Part shown: piece after piece, positions 10,118 through 19,248 of the stretch | Layout of the letters: each line of letters begins with the position of its first letter | How positions within the stretch are numbered: the stretch's first letter is position 1 | NCBI GenBank assembly: GCA_946415475.1 | Contig: CAMKSQ010000010.1 | Coordinates: 1-60,704 of the forward strand | From: an uncultured Bacteroidales bacterium | GTDB lineage: Bacteria > Bacteroidota > Bacteroidia > Bacteroidales > UBA932 | Direction: 5' to 3' | DNA length: 60,704 bases | Translations under genes and position numbers: made by a program | Notes under the pieces: generated by a model | Database searches by the model: none | Seen by the model: only the letters and a program-made list of their open reading frames with translations | Told to the model about the DNA's origin: nothing

Positions 10118-10978
10118 ATGAGTGACTTACATTATACAGTCGGAGTTATAGGCCTGGGCCTCATCGGCGGCTCCATGGCCCTGGACCTTAAGCGTCGCGG
10201 CTTTGCCCGCGAGGTGCTGGGCGTGGAGCAGGACCCCGTTGCGGCGGAGGCGGCCAAGACCATCGGCCTGGTAGATGAAGTGGTCCCTTACGAGGACTGC
10301 ATCAACAGGGCCGATATCATCGTGGTGGCCGTTCCCGTGGGTGCCGCCGTGAAAATGGTTCCGGATATCCTGAACCACTTTGGAGAGGAGGAGAAGATCG
10401 TCATCGACGTCTGCTCCACCAAGAGCCAGATTTGCCACGCGACGCAGTACCACCCGCGGCGGGCGCAGTTTGTGAGCACGCACCCCATGGCCGGTACGGA
10501 GTATTCCGGTCCCTGGGCGGCCCAGCCGGGCCTGTTCGACGGCCGCGCCTGCATCTTTGCCAACAGCGAGGAGAGCAGTCCCAAGGCCCTGAAGACCATC
10601 GAGGAGCTGTACGCGGTGCTCAACATGCGCCCCATCTACATGAACGCGGACCAGCACGACGTCCACACGGCTTACGTCTCCCACATCTCGCACGTGACCT
10701 CTTTCGCCCTGGCCCTCACGGTGCTGGACAAGGAAAAGGACGAGAAACACATCTTTGACCTGGCCTCCGGCGGCTTCTCTTCCACGGTGCGCCTGGCCAA
10801 GTCCAATGCCGATATGTGGGTGCCCATCCTGAGCCAGAACCACGACAACATCCTCCATGTGATGGATACCTATATCAACAAAATGCAGCAGTTCCGCGAC
10901 GCCATCGCCACCTATGACGAGGCCAAGATCCGGGAACTGATACAAGAAGCAAACCGAATAAAGAAGATTCTTCGCTAA
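10118..10978 (+). CDS. tyrA: Prephenate dehydrogenase
   Basis: 286 residues. Oxidative decarboxylation of prephenate to 4-hydroxyphenylpyruvate, the tyrosine branch. An N-terminal Rossmann motif VGVIGLGLIGGSMAL is followed by the prephenate-site histidines in STHPMAGTEYSG and DQHDVHTAYVSHISHVTSFA. The C-terminal helical dimerisation domain has SGGFSSTVRLAKSNADMW. It lacks a fused chorismate mutase or ACT domain; the mutase is on the next gene. The last codons and stop lie inside a small palindromic repeat (10965-10992). Confidence 0.95.
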   Translation: MSDLHYTVGVIGLGLIGGSMALDLKRRGFAREVLGVEQDPVAAEAAKTIGLVDEVVPYEDCINRADIIVVAVPVGAAVKMVPDILNHFGEEEKIVIDVCSTKSQICHATQYHPRRAQFVSTHPMAGTEYSGPWAAQPGLFDGRACIFANSEESSPKALKTIEELYAVLNMRPIYMNADQHDVHTAYVSHISHVTSFALALTVLDKEKDEKHIFDLASGGFSSTVRLAKSNADMWVPILSQNHDNILHVMDTYINKMQQFRDAIATYDEAKIRELIQEANRIKKILR

Positions 10979-10992
10979 CGCTCAGAATGACA
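10965..10992. repeat. AGATTCTTCGC...CTCAGAATGACA repeat at the tyrA-aro junction
   Basis: A copy of the AGATTCTTCnCTnCGnTCAGAATGACA family, with a 2-base variation. It encodes the last residues (ILR) and stop codon of tyrA and fills the spacer up to 6 bases before the next start. Related copies are at 25718, 30053 and 36092. Confidence 0.75.
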
Positions 10993-10997
10993 AGACT

Positions 10998-12086
10998 ATG
11001 GCACACGAACTAGATATTATCCCGGGCTCGGAATGGGGGTTTTTCACCCTTCCGCGGCCCATGTGCATCGCCGGTCCCTGCAGTGCAGAGACCGAAGAAC
11101 AGGTAATGGAAACAGCCAAAGGCCTCCACGCGTTTGGCATCCACGTATATCGGGCCGGTATTTGGAAGCCCCGTACCCATCCGGGCTCCTTTGAAGGTGT
11201 CGGCACCCCCGGCCTCAAGTGGCTCAAGCAGGTGAAGGAAACCTACGGCATGAAGGTGTGCACGGAGGTAGCCACGGAAAAACACGTCCTGGAGTGCATC
11301 AAGTACGGGGTCGATGTCATTTGGATCGGCGCCCGCACATCGGCCAACCCTTTCCTGATGCAGGAGATTGCCGATGCCCTTTCCGGCACCGACATCCCCG
11401 TGCTGGTGAAGAATCCCGTCAACCCGGACCTGGACCTGTGGATCGGCGCCCTGGAGCGCCTGAACCGTGCCGGCATCCGGAAACTGGGCGTCATCCACCG
11501 CGGCTTCTCCACATCGGCCAGCATTCCGTACCGCAACGATCCGGGCTGGAAAATCGCCATCGAACTGCGTACCCGCTATCCCCAGCTGGCCTTCTTTGCT
11601 GATCCTTCCCACATGGCGGGGGACCGCAAATACCTCCTGGAGCTCTCGCAGCGGGCCATGGACCTGGGCCTGGACGGCCTCATGGTGGAAAGCCATTGTT
11701 CGCCGGACGCAGCCTGGAGCGATGCCAAGCAGCAACTGACGCCTCCTGCGCTCCAGAACCTGCTGGAAAGCCTGATCATCCGCGACAATACCTCCGACAA
11801 CGAGGCCTATAAAGAAGGCATCGACGCCCTTCGTACGCGCATCGACGTCATCGACGAGAACCTCCTTAAACTGCTGAGAGACCGTATGGACGTGAGCCGT
11901 CTGATTGGCCGGTATAAGAAAGAGCACAACGTGGCCATCCTGCAGGCGGGTCGATGGGAGCAGCTGCTGGCCGACATGGTGGAAAAGGGCGCCAAGATGG
12001 GACTCTCCGAGACCTCCGTCCGCGCCATCATGACCGCCATCCACGACGAGAGCGTCCGCGTACAGAATGAAATCCTAGAATCGTAA
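10998..12086 (+). CDS. Bifunctional 3-deoxy-7-phosphoheptulonate synthase / chorismate mutase
   Basis: 362 residues. Residues 1-250 are a DAHP synthase of the KDO8P-synthase-like subfamily (MCIAGPCSAETEEQV; RAGIWKPRTHPGSFEG; VWIGARTSANPFLMQ? region reading IWIGARTSANPF; VLVKNPVNPD; HRGFSTS; ADPSHMAGDR; LMVESHCSPDAAWSDAKQQL). Residues about 270-360 are an AroQ-type chorismate mutase (LRTRIDVIDENLLKLLRDRM). The fusion joins the first shikimate step to the chorismate-to-prephenate step; in related enzymes the mutase domain mediates feedback by prephenate. It sits between tyrA and the mgtC-like gene in one operon. Confidence 0.95.
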   Translation: MAHELDIIPGSEWGFFTLPRPMCIAGPCSAETEEQVMETAKGLHAFGIHVYRAGIWKPRTHPGSFEGVGTPGLKWLKQVKETYGMKVCTEVATEKHVLECIKYGVDVIWIGARTSANPFLMQEIADALSGTDIPVLVKNPVNPDLDLWIGALERLNRAGIRKLGVIHRGFSTSASIPYRNDPGWKIAIELRTRYPQLAFFADPSHMAGDRKYLLELSQRAMDLGLDGLMVESHCSPDAAWSDAKQQLTPPALQNLLESLIIRDNTSDNEAYKEGIDALRTRIDVIDENLLKLLRDRMDVSRLIGRYKKEHNVAILQAGRWEQLLADMVEKGAKMGLSETSVRAIMTAIHDESVRVQNEILES

Positions 12087-12091
12087 ATACC

Positions 12092-12724
12092 ATGGAATTT
12101 GTACTTGATTTATCCCTCCGTTTGCTGGCTGCGGCCGGTTTCGCCGGCCTGATCGGCTTTGAACGGGAACTGCGGGCCAAGGGGGCCGGCATGCGTACGC
12201 ACGTGCTGGTGGCCTTGGGCTCGGCCCTGTTCATGATTCTCTCACAGTATGCTTTCGAGGGAGCCGACCGGTTTGACGCATCCCGTGTCGCTGCTGGCGT
12301 TGTAGGAGGCCTGGGTTTCCTGGGCGGCGGTATCATCATGAAGACCAAGAACCATGTGAGCGGACTCACCACCGCCGCCGGTCTGTGGGTGACGGGTGCC
12401 GTCGGCATGGCCTGTGGCAGTGCCATGTATGTGCTGACGGCCGTCTGCGTGGTGCTCACGCTCGCTTGTCTGGAACTCCTCAACTTCTCCGCCGTCAAGC
12501 TGGGTGACAAGGAAGTTACCGTCATCTTTTCATCGACGGACCAGGCTGCCCTGACAGAGGCTATGTCGGAACTGAAAGAACGGATGAAGGCCTTCTCCCT
12601 GTCCACGCGGGATGGACTTTACCTGGCAGAGATGACCCTCCGTGTCCCCAAAAAGCAGTACAATGTGGACCTGCTCGCCGAATTGAGTTCCCGTCCGAAT
12701 GTAAAACTTGAAAGTCTGGAATAG
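12092..12724 (+). CDS. MgtC/SapB family inner-membrane protein
   Basis: 210 residues. Three or four hydrophobic segments in residues 1-130, with the family pattern GLIGFERELRAKGAGMRTHVLVALGSALFM and VVGGLGFLGGGIIM, identify a MgtC/SapB protein. A soluble C-terminal domain (about 130-210) follows, resembling an ACT-like fold by pattern only. MgtC of pathogens affects the ATP synthase and Mg2+ homeostasis; whether this member does so is unknown. It starts 6 bases after the aro gene and is followed by pfkA after 3 bases, so it is in the same operon. Confidence 0.9.
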   Translation: MEFVLDLSLRLLAAAGFAGLIGFERELRAKGAGMRTHVLVALGSALFMILSQYAFEGADRFDASRVAAGVVGGLGFLGGGIIMKTKNHVSGLTTAAGLWVTGAVGMACGSAMYVLTAVCVVLTLACLELLNFSAVKLGDKEVTVIFSSTDQAALTEAMSELKERMKAFSLSTRDGLYLAEMTLRVPKKQYNVDLLAELSSRPNVKLESLE

Positions 12725-12727
12725 ATT

Positions 12728-13717
12728 ATGGAAAGAAAACTGAAAACCATTGGCGTTCTTACTTCCGGCGGCGACGCCCCCGGCATGAATGCGGCTATCC
12801 GTGCCGTCACCCGTGCAGCCCGTTACCACAATATGAACGTGGTGGGTATCATGCGCGGTTACCAGGGCCTCATCGAGAATGAATTTGTCAAATTCACCTC
12901 TTCGTCCGTGTCCAATACCATCCAGCGCGGTGGCACCATCCTCAAGACCGCCCGTTGCACCGAATTCATGACTTCGGAAGGCCGGAAAAAGGCCTATGAG
13001 AACATGGTGGCGGCCGGCATCGACGCGCTTGTGGTTATCGGCGGCAATGGCTCCCTGACCGGCGCGCAGCTCTTTGCCCGGGAGTACGACATTCCCATCA
13101 TCGGCCTGCCCGGTACCATCGACAATGACCTGTACGGTACGGACTCCACCATCGGGTACGACAGTGCCCTGAACACCATCGTGGAGTGCGTGGACAAGAT
13201 CCGCGACACCGCCAACAGCCACGACCGCATCTTCTTTATCGAGGTGATGGGCCGTGACGCCGGCTTCCTGGCGCAGAACAGTGCCATCGCTTCCGGTGCG
13301 GAGGCGGCCATTATTCCGGAAAAAGCCACCGACGTGGACCAGCTGGCGGAATTCATCGAGCGCGGCAAGCGCAAGAGCAAGAACAGCGCCATCGTGCTGG
13401 TGAGCGAGGCCCAGAAGAACGGTGTGGGCGGAGCCATGTACTACGCCGAACGTATCAAGAAGGAGTTCCCGCAGTTCGATGCCCGCGTAACCATCCTGGG
13501 TCACCTGCAGCGCGGCGGTAAGCCCACGGCCTACGACCGCATCCTGGCTTCCCGCATGGGATACGCCGCCATCGACGCCCTTCTGGAAGGGCAGCGGAAC
13601 GTGATGATCGGCCTGAAGAACGACGAAATCGTTTACGTCCCCATCTCCAAGGCCATCAAGATGGACAAACCGATCAATCAGGAATTGATTTCAGTGCTTA
13701 ACGTCCTGTCGATGTAA
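12728..13717 (+). CDS. pfkA: 6-phosphofructokinase (PfkA family)
   Basis: 329 residues. Glycolytic phosphorylation of fructose 6-phosphate. Motifs: [17 protein letters not shown] (nucleotide binding), [20 protein letters not shown] (catalytic Asp in the TIDND element), [12 protein letters not shown] and [15 protein letters not shown]. The nucleotide-site motif normally written GGDGS reads GGNGS (Asn107, codon AAT), replacing the aspartate that binds Mg-ATP in E. coli PfkA. Its 3' end overlaps the convergent lpxK gene by 20 bases. Confidence 0.95.
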   Translation: MERKLKTIGVLTSGGDAPGMNAAIRAVTRAARYHNMNVVGIMRGYQGLIENEFVKFTSSSVSNTIQRGGTILKTARCTEFMTSEGRKKAYENMVAAGIDALVVIGGNGSLTGAQLFAREYDIPIIGLPGTIDNDLYGTDSTIGYDSALNTIVECVDKIRDTANSHDRIFFIEVMGRDAGFLAQNSAIASGAEAAIIPEKATDVDQLAEFIERGKRKSKNSAIVLVSEAQKNGVGGAMYYAERIKKEFPQFDARVTILGHLQRGGKPTAYDRILASRMGYAAIDALLEGQRNVMIGLKNDEIVYVPISKAIKMDKPINQELISVLNVLSM

Positions 13718-14705
13718 GCAGGACAGCGGAGAAGTCGGCCTGCTCTTCCGGTGTAAGGAAGGCGGCTTCTACGGGAATGTAGAAGAGACGCTCGCGGATA
13801 CTTTGGGGTACATTTTTGCAGTCCCGGAGCCGCTGGGCGTCTTTTTCCGTCGTGAAAAGGCAAGACGTGCCGGAGATGCGGATGGCGTGCTCGATGGTGC
13901 GCAAATCGGCCTTGCCGTACGCGTGATGGTCCGGGAAGCGGAGGTGCTGGCCGATTTTATAAGTATCGGACAGATAGTTCCTTAACGGTGCGTCGTTGGC
14001 GATTCCGGTGAGCACGGTGCACTGTTTCGCGTACAGATAATGGTTATCGGCCTCCGGGAAAACAGGCTGGGCGGCGCTATACTGCAGGGTGGTGAAGAAA
14101 AGGGGCTGCTCCGGTGCAAGATGCAGGTCCTGGCGCCAGGCTTCCCGCTCCTGGTCGGAAAGCTCCGCCGGGCATTTGGTGACGATAACCACCCGTGCGG
14201 CTTTCAGCCGGGCCGGCAGGTCCCTGAGGCGTCCCCAGGGGAGGAGGCGGTCCTTGAAGATGGGCCGCTGGTAGTCCACCAGGACGATGTTCAGCGTGGC
14301 TTGCAGGCGGCGGTACTGGAAGGCATCGTCCAGGACGATGCAGGAGAGGGCCTTGTTGCCGGCGAGCTGCTCGCAGCCATGCACACGGTCTTTGTCCACT
14401 GCTACGGGCACTTGGGGGAACTTGTGGGCAATCTGCGCCGGTTCGTCGCCGTAGAGGGCGGCGGTGCCATCGACAGGAACCAGCTGGAAGCCTTTCAGTT
14501 TGCGTTTGTAGCCTCTGGAGAGCACGGCGGGCTGCTTCCCGGCGGCGAGCAGCAGGCGGAGGAACAACTCCGTGTGCGGGGTCTTGCCCGTTCCGCCAAC
14601 GGTAATATTGCCTACGCAGACGGTGGGGATGGGAGCGGAAAACTGTTTTTTCCAGCCTTTGTTATACAGCAGATGCCTTATTCTGAGTACAAGTCCGTAA
14701 ATCAT
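13698..14705 (-). CDS. lpxK: Tetraacyldisaccharide 4'-kinase
   Basis: 335 residues. Phosphorylates the 4' position of the lipid A disaccharide at the inner membrane. An N-terminal hydrophobic helix is followed by the P-loop [17 protein letters not shown] and the family segments [36 protein letters not shown] and [12 protein letters not shown]. It has its own promoter only 5 bases upstream, so the transcript probably has almost no leader. The 3' end overlaps pfkA on the other strand by 20 bases. Confidence 0.95.
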   Translation of the reverse strand: MIYGLVLRIRHLLYNKGWKKQFSAPIPTVCVGNITVGGTGKTPHTELFLRLLLAAGKQPAVLSRGYKRKLKGFQLVPVDGTAALYGDEPAQIAHKFPQVPVAVDKDRVHGCEQLAGNKALSCIVLDDAFQYRRLQATLNIVLVDYQRPIFKDRLLPWGRLRDLPARLKAARVVIVTKCPAELSDQEREAWRQDLHLAPEQPLFFTTLQYSAAQPVFPEADNHYLYAKQCTVLTGIANDAPLRNYLSDTYKIGQHLRFPDHHAYGKADLRTIEHAIRISGTSCLFTTEKDAQRLRDCKNVPQSIRERLFYIPVEAAFLTPEEQADFSAVLLTSTGR

Positions 14706-14710
14706 GGCAG

Positions 14711-14718
14711 CAAAGATA
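14711..14718 (-). promoter_or_regulatory. -7 element of lpxK
   Basis: TATCTTTG on the minus strand ends 5 bases before the lpxK start codon, implying a leaderless or nearly leaderless mRNA. Confidence 0.6.
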
Positions 14719-14729
14719 GCAAAAAAGCC

Positions 14730-15764
14730 TTAGATGCCGTACACGCCTTCCGCCTCCGGGGCCTCGGCGCCCCAGCGGGCGGCGACATAGTCCAGGGTGG
14801 AGAGAATCTCCGCGGGATCTTTGGAGGTGACCAGCTTGATGCGGGTGTCCTTGAAGTCGCGGAGGCCCTTGAAGTAGCATGAAAGGTGGCGGCGCATCTC
14901 GTACACGCCGGTGACGGGGCCTTTGAGGTCCAGGGATAGCTGGAAGTGGCGTTTGGCCAGGGCCACGCGGTCCTTCACGCTCATGGGCGGGAGTTCCTCG
15001 CCGGTATCCAGCAGGTGGCGGATTTCCGTGAAAATCCACGGATGGCCGAAGCTGGCGCGTCCCACCATGATGCCATCGACACCGTACTTGTCAAACGCCT
15101 CGCGGGCCTTGGCGGCGGAGTTGATGTCTCCGTTACCTATTATAGGTATGCGCATGCGCGGGTTGTTTTTCACTGCGCCGATGAGCGTCCAGTCCGCCTC
15201 CCCTTTGTACATCTGGCAACGGGTGCGGCCATGGATGGTGAGGGCCTGTATTCCCACGTCCTGCAGGCGTTCCGCCAGTTCCACGATGATTTTGGAGCTG
15301 TCGTCCCAGCCCAGGCGGGTTTTCACGGTGACGGGCTTGTCCGGGATAGCCTCCACGATGGCCTTGGTGATGGCCACCATCTTGTCCGGCTCCCGCATCA
15401 TGCCGCTGCCGGCGCCTCTGCCCGCGATTTTGGAGACGGGGCAGCCGAAGTTGATATCGACAATATCCGCCCCATGCCCGCCGGCCAGTTCTTTGGCACG
15501 GGCGGCCATGCGCGCGGCGTCCACCATAGCCTCCGGAATGCTGCCGTAGATTTGTACGGCCACCGGCGCTTCTTCCTCCAGGGTATGCATCTTGGCGATA
15601 GTTTTCTGGACATCCCGCACCAGGCCGTCGGAACTCACGAACTCGGTGGTGACCATGGCGGCGCCCGCCTCCCTGCACAGGATGCGGAAACTGGCGTCCG
15701 TGACGTCCTCCATGGGTGCCAGCGTCACGGGATGCTCTCCCAGGTCGATGGATCCTATCTTCAT
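14730..15764 (-). CDS. dusB: tRNA-dihydrouridine synthase (DusB-like)
   Basis: 344 residues from the start at 15764. FMN-dependent reduction of uridine in tRNA. Motifs: LAPMEDVTDASFR (FMN site), the catalytic cysteine in DINFGCPVSK, VTVKTRLGWDD, IHGRTRCQMYKGEADW, IIGNGDI and DGIMVGRASFGHPWIF. The open frame extends 41 codons upstream, but a TACCTTTG promoter at 15773-15780 lies inside that extension, so MKIGSIDLGE is taken as the true N-terminus. Confidence 0.94.
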   Translation of the reverse strand: MKIGSIDLGEHPVTLAPMEDVTDASFRILCREAGAAMVTTEFVSSDGLVRDVQKTIAKMHTLEEEAPVAVQIYGSIPEAMVDAARMAARAKELAGGHGADIVDINFGCPVSKIAGRGAGSGMMREPDKMVAITKAIVEAIPDKPVTVKTRLGWDDSSKIIVELAERLQDVGIQALTIHGRTRCQMYKGEADWTLIGAVKNNPRMRIPIIGNGDINSAAKAREAFDKYGVDGIMVGRASFGHPWIFTEIRHLLDTGEELPPMSVKDRVALAKRHFQLSLDLKGPVTGVYEMRRHLSCYFKGLRDFKDTRIKLVTSKDPAEILSTLDYVAARWGAEAPEAEGVYGI

Positions 15765-15772
15765 ATCGCGTG

Positions 15773-15780
15773 CAAAGGTA
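15773..15780 (-). promoter_or_regulatory. -7 element of dusB
   Basis: TACCTTTG on the minus strand, 8 bases upstream of the chosen start at 15764; it decides against the longer frame. Confidence 0.65.
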
Positions 15781-15893
15781 CGTAATTTTTGTCGCTTATT
15801 TACTCCTCCGGCCCCTCCACGGGCACGAAAATGCCCAAACCGTGCCGCCAGCGGGTCCTTGCCGGAAGCGGAAGGGGTGTACGGCATATAATA

Positions 15894-15925
15894 TTTGGTT
15901 TTGTCCCAAATAATGCTTACCTTTG
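15894..15925 (+). promoter_or_regulatory. Promoter of the rplM-rpsI(-rpsB-tsf) operon
   Basis: A TTTG -33 element at 15894-15897, a 20-base spacer, then TACCTTTG at 15918-15925. The leader that follows (about 55 bases) contains a small CCCTCTAACTGTGGGGG stem that could be an L13 autoregulatory site, but this is not demonstrated. Confidence 0.7.
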
Positions 15926-15986
15926 CGGTCCCTCTAACTGTGGGGGGATCGCAACTTTTTATGTTAAACCATTAATTATCAAGACA

Positions 15987-16439
15987 GTGGACACACTTAG
16001 CTACAAAACAGTTTCCCTGAACAAGGCAACTGTGAACAAGGAGTGGCTCGTCATTGATGCAACCGACCTCGTGCTCGGTCGCCTGGCTTCCCGCGTCGCC
16101 CTGGTGCTGCGTGGCAAGAACAAGCCCGGTTACACCCCGCATGTGGACTGTGGTGACAACGTCATCATCGTAAATGCCGAAAAGATCCGTCTTACCGGCA
16201 AAAAGATGACCGACCGCGTTTACGTTCGCTACACCGGTTATCCGGGTGGCCAGCGCTTCTCCACGCCCCGTGAGATCCTTGCAAAAAGACCCGCCGAACT
16301 CATCCGTCGGTCTGTGAAGGGCATGCTGCCCAAGACCCGTCTTGGTGACAAGCTCATCAACAACCTGTATGTTTACGCAGGTCCCGAGCACCCGCACCAG
16401 GCCCAGAATCCTAAAACCATTAAGTTTAACGAAATCTAA
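15987..16439 (+). CDS. rplM: Large ribosomal subunit protein L13
   Basis: 150 residues. Alignment by eye with Bacteroides L13 places the start at the GTG at 15987 (protein begins M/V-DTLSYKTVSLNKATV); no ATG in frame fits. The family core is intact: WLVIDATDLVLGRLASRVA, HVDCGDNVIIVNAEKI, YTGYPGGQRFSTPREI, VKGMLPKTRLGDKLINNL and the YVYAGPEHPHQAQ ending. First gene of the operon, followed after 9 bases by S9, the universal pairing. Confidence 0.95.
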   Translation: MDTLSYKTVSLNKATVNKEWLVIDATDLVLGRLASRVALVLRGKNKPGYTPHVDCGDNVIIVNAEKIRLTGKKMTDRVYVRYTGYPGGQRFSTPREILAKRPAELIRRSVKGMLPKTRLGDKLINNLYVYAGPEHPHQAQNPKTIKFNEI

Positions 16440-16448
16440 ACAGAGCAC

Positions 16449-16838
16449 ATGGAACAGAAACACGCCCTTGGAAGACGTAAATCAGCTGTCGCTCGTGTTT
16501 ATGTAGTACCCGGCACGGGCAAGTTCGTTATCAACGACCGCCCCATGGAAGAGTACTTCAAAGAAGGCACTCTCCAGTACATCGCCAACCAGGCCCTCGA
16601 GGTCACCGGTACTGCAGGTCAGTTTGACGTTAAGGTTACCCTCGTAGGTGGTGGTACCAAAGGTCAGGCAGAGGCCGTTCGTCTCGGCATCGCCCGCGCT
16701 CTTTGCGAGGTCGATAAAGAGGCTTACCGCTCTACCCTTAAGGCCGCCGGTTTCCTCACCCGCGACGCCCGCGAAGTTGAGCGTAAGAAACCTGGTCAGC
16801 CTGGCGCACGTCGTCGCTTCCAGTTCAGTAAGCGTTAA
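16449..16838 (+). CDS. rpsI: Small ribosomal subunit protein S9
   Basis: 129 residues, normal length. Starts [20 protein letters not shown] and ends with the conserved basic tail [14 protein letters not shown], whose terminal Lys-Arg contacts P-site tRNA in known ribosomes. Directly downstream of L13. Confidence 0.98.
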   Translation: MEQKHALGRRKSAVARVYVVPGTGKFVINDRPMEEYFKEGTLQYIANQALEVTGTAGQFDVKVTLVGGGTKGQAEAVRLGIARALCEVDKEAYRSTLKAAGFLTRDAREVERKKPGQPGARRRFQFSKR

Positions 16839-17015
16839 TCTTACTGGTGGATTTACGTCAGCACGGCTTAGGTACTTAAATCCTGAGATCCCGGTGAGGA
16901 TGAGAATCTTCCCGAGCTACAAAAAGGATTGCCGGGCCGCGAAAAAATCCCGAAGACCAGCACAAGGCTGCTACTTCGGATTGATGAATGAGTTATTAAA
17001 AAGAACAAACAACCC
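16839..17015 (+). other. rpsI-rpsB spacer, possible S2 leader
   Basis: 177 bases without an open frame and without a clear TAnnTTTG promoter, although flanked by tightly packed ribosomal genes. It has short inverted repeats (e.g. GATCCCGG...CCGGG and CCGAAGACC...GGATTG regions). A cis-acting S2 autoregulatory leader is a reasonable guess, since rpsB leaders are known in other phyla, but no known motif was recognised. Confidence 0.35.
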
Positions 17016-17834
17016 ATGTCAAGAACTAATTTTCAGGAATTGCTTGATGCAGGCTCCCACTTCGGCCACCTCGCTCGCAAGTGGAACCCCAAGATGGCTC
17101 CGTATATCTTCGTAGAAAGAAACGGTATCCACATCATCGACCTGCACAAGACCGTCGTCAAGATTGACGAGGCAGCAGAGGTCCTCAAAGAAATGGCCCG
17201 CAGCGGCCGGAAGGTCCTCTTCGTCGCCACCAAAAAACAGGCAAAAGACGTTGTGGCAGAAATGGCCGCTTCCGTCAATATGCCTTCCGTGACCGAGCGT
17301 TGGCCGGGCGGTATGCTTACCAACTTCCCCACCATTCGCAAGGCCGTCAAGAAAATGAACACCATCGACAAGATGAAGGAAGATGGCACCTTCGAGAAGC
17401 TCGCCAAGCGTGAGCGCCTCCAGGTGGAGCGCCAGCGGGCCAAGCTGGAGAAGAACCTCGGTTCTATCCGTGACATGTCCCGTCTGCCCAGCGCCCTCTT
17501 CGTGGTCGACGTTCAGAAAGAGGCCAATGCCGTTAAGGAGGCCGTTCGTCTGAACATCCCGGTTATCGCAATGGTTGACACATGTTGCGATCCCACGCCC
17601 ATTGATTATGTGATTCCGGCAAACGACGACTCCACGAAGTCCATCACCCTCATCATGGATGTGATGTGCAAAGCCATCAACGAAGGTCTGGAAGAGCGCA
17701 AACTGGAGAAGGAAAAGGAAGCTGAGGCCGCTCCCGCAGAGGCCGTTGAGGCTACCGCCGCCGCTCCCGAGCGCAAGCTCCGTTCCCGCCGCGCCCCCAA
17801 GGCAGAACCCGTTGAGGCTCCCACCGAAGAGTAA
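17016..17834 (+). CDS. rpsB: Small ribosomal subunit protein S2
   Basis: 272 residues. Core matches the family: FQELLDAGSHFGHLARKWNPKM, GIHIIDLHKTVVKID, LFVATKKQAKDVV, VTERWPGGMLTNFPTIRK, PSALFVVDVQKEANAVKEA and VDTCCDPTPIDYVIPANDD. The last 40 residues are a low-complexity Glu/Ala-rich tail (EAEAAPAEAVEATAAAPE) ending in a basic-acidic mix, longer than E. coli S2. Followed by tsf after 25 bases. Confidence 0.98.
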   Translation: MSRTNFQELLDAGSHFGHLARKWNPKMAPYIFVERNGIHIIDLHKTVVKIDEAAEVLKEMARSGRKVLFVATKKQAKDVVAEMAASVNMPSVTERWPGGMLTNFPTIRKAVKKMNTIDKMKEDGTFEKLAKRERLQVERQRAKLEKNLGSIRDMSRLPSALFVVDVQKEANAVKEAVRLNIPVIAMVDTCCDPTPIDYVIPANDDSTKSITLIMDVMCKAINEGLEERKLEKEKEAEAAPAEAVEATAAAPERKLRSRRAPKAEPVEAPTEE

Positions 17835-17859
17835 TTAACCGTTTAAAAAGCAAGTAATT

Positions 17860-18858
17860 ATGGCTATCTCTTTAGCAGATATCAAGAAACTCCGCGACAT
17901 GACCAGCGCTGGCATGATGGACTGCAAAAAGGCCCTCGAAGAGGCTGCAGGTGATTTCAAGCGTGCCGTCGAAATCCTGCGCGAGAAAGGTAAATCCACC
18001 CTCGCCAAGCGCGGTGAAAACGAGACCACCCAGGGTGCTGTGCTCAGCCGTGTAAACGGCGGCAAGGCCATCCTCGTCTGCCTCGGTTGCGAGACCGACT
18101 TCGTGGCCGCCACCCCGGACTTCAAAGCCCTTTCCGGAAACATCGCCGATGCAGCTATCGCTGCTTTCCCTGCTTCCGTAGAAGAACTGAAGGCCGTGAA
18201 ACTTGCCGATGGTTACTCCATCGAAGAGGACATCACCAACCAGGCTGGTAAAACCGGTGAAAAGCACGTGCTGGCTTTCTACGGCGCCCTCGAGGCTCCG
18301 TTCGTGAGCGAATATGTGCACTTCAACGGCAAGCTGGGTGCCATCGTTTCCTTCTCCAAGGAAGTTCCCACCGATATCGCCCGCGGTATCGCCATGCAGG
18401 TGGCTTCCATGAACCCTGTGGCTGTTGACGCCGCTTCCGTCCCTGCTGAGGTTATCGAGTCCGAAAAGACCGTTGCCATCCAGAAGACCAAGGACGAGCA
18501 GGTTCAGAAGTCCGTTGATAACGCCCTCAAGAAGGCCGGTATCAACCCCGCCCACGTGGACAGCGAAGACCACATCGAGTCCAACACGGCCAAGGGCTGG
18601 CTCACCATCGAGCAGGCCAAGCAGGCCCGTGAGATCATCGCCAAGGTTGGCGCTGAGACGCTGGCCTCTCTGGAGCAGAAGGTCCAGATGATCAATGGCA
18701 TCGTGAATGGTCGTATCCAGAAGTTCCTGAAGGAAAACACCCTGATGGAGCAGGAGTACCAGCTCAGCGACGACAAGAAGACGGTGAAGGAAGCCCTCGC
18801 CGCCGCCGACAAGGACGCCAAGGTTCTCGCCTTCAAGCGTTTCTCCCTGTCCGACTAA
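17860..18858 (+). CDS. tsf: Elongation factor Ts
   Basis: 332 residues. Guanine-nucleotide exchange factor for EF-Tu. N-terminal UBA-like domain (LRDMTSAGMMDCKKALEEA), the signature LVCLGCETDFVAATPDF, and the dimerisation and coiled-coil regions. The C-terminus includes the EQEYQLSDDKKTVKEAL segment. The longer, Bacteroidota-type form has an extra linker around residues 185-235. Ends the ribosomal operon with a terminator 19 bases later. Confidence 0.97.
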   Translation: MAISLADIKKLRDMTSAGMMDCKKALEEAAGDFKRAVEILREKGKSTLAKRGENETTQGAVLSRVNGGKAILVCLGCETDFVAATPDFKALSGNIADAAIAAFPASVEELKAVKLADGYSIEEDITNQAGKTGEKHVLAFYGALEAPFVSEYVHFNGKLGAIVSFSKEVPTDIARGIAMQVASMNPVAVDAASVPAEVIESEKTVAIQKTKDEQVQKSVDNALKKAGINPAHVDSEDHIESNTAKGWLTIEQAKQAREIIAKVGAETLASLEQKVQMINGIVNGRIQKFLKENTLMEQEYQLSDDKKTVKEALAAADKDAKVLAFKRFSLSD

Positions 18859-18876
18859 TTGAAGTCCTCATCATTC

Positions 18877-18911
18877 AAAAACGTCCTCCGGTTTCCCGGG
18901 GGACGTTTTTT
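18877..18911 (+). terminator. tsf operon terminator
   Basis: AAAACGTCC pairs with GGACGTTTT across a GC-rich inner stem (CCGG/CCGG region), then TTTTTT. Confidence 0.85.
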
Positions 18912-18920
18912 GTTGGAGAG

Positions 18921-19197
18921 AGTGTGTGTTAAAGCACACCTCCCGGCCTCAGAGCCCCCTCTGTGGCCTTGTCCCGTGCTTTAACCACCCTTCTTGCACC
19001 CGCTTAAAGCACACCATCCCTTCCCAGAATCCCCTCTATGGCCTTGCCCTGTGCTTTAACCACCATACTGGCCAAAACGGGGTGATCGGTAAGTGGCTGT
19101 AAATGAGCACTTTATAGAAAATCCTCGTCGCAAAATTGAACGAGGATTTTTCGGGAAGTAATTGATACTCAATATGTTGTCGATCAACCAGTATGGG
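18921..19197. repeat. Left long inverted repeat flanking the S51-ATP-grasp gene
   Basis: Contains GTGCTTTAA-type repeats (18927-19060), one 75-bp unit (about 18975-19049), then ACGGGGTGATCGGTAAGTGG and the hairpin AAAATCCTCG...CGAGGATTTT (19118-19150), then AAGTAATTGATACTCAA. The reverse complement of 21309-21655 matches this in the same order. The 390-bp gap between tsf and the next gene holds only this element. Confidence 0.85.
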
Positions 19198-19248
19198 GCA
19201 CATCCAGGCCGGATTACCACCCTGTGGGGCCCCATGAGGGCTTAGCCT

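Noticed and set aside
9000..12100. A complete phenylalanine branch in the aromatic operon
   Set aside because: No prephenate dehydratase (pheA) gene is in the cluster; frr lies where it might be expected. It may be elsewhere in the genome.
15789..15986. N-terminal extension of L13 in the open frame
   Set aside because: The promoter at 15894-15925 lies inside it and alignment with known L13 starts at the GTG at 15987.
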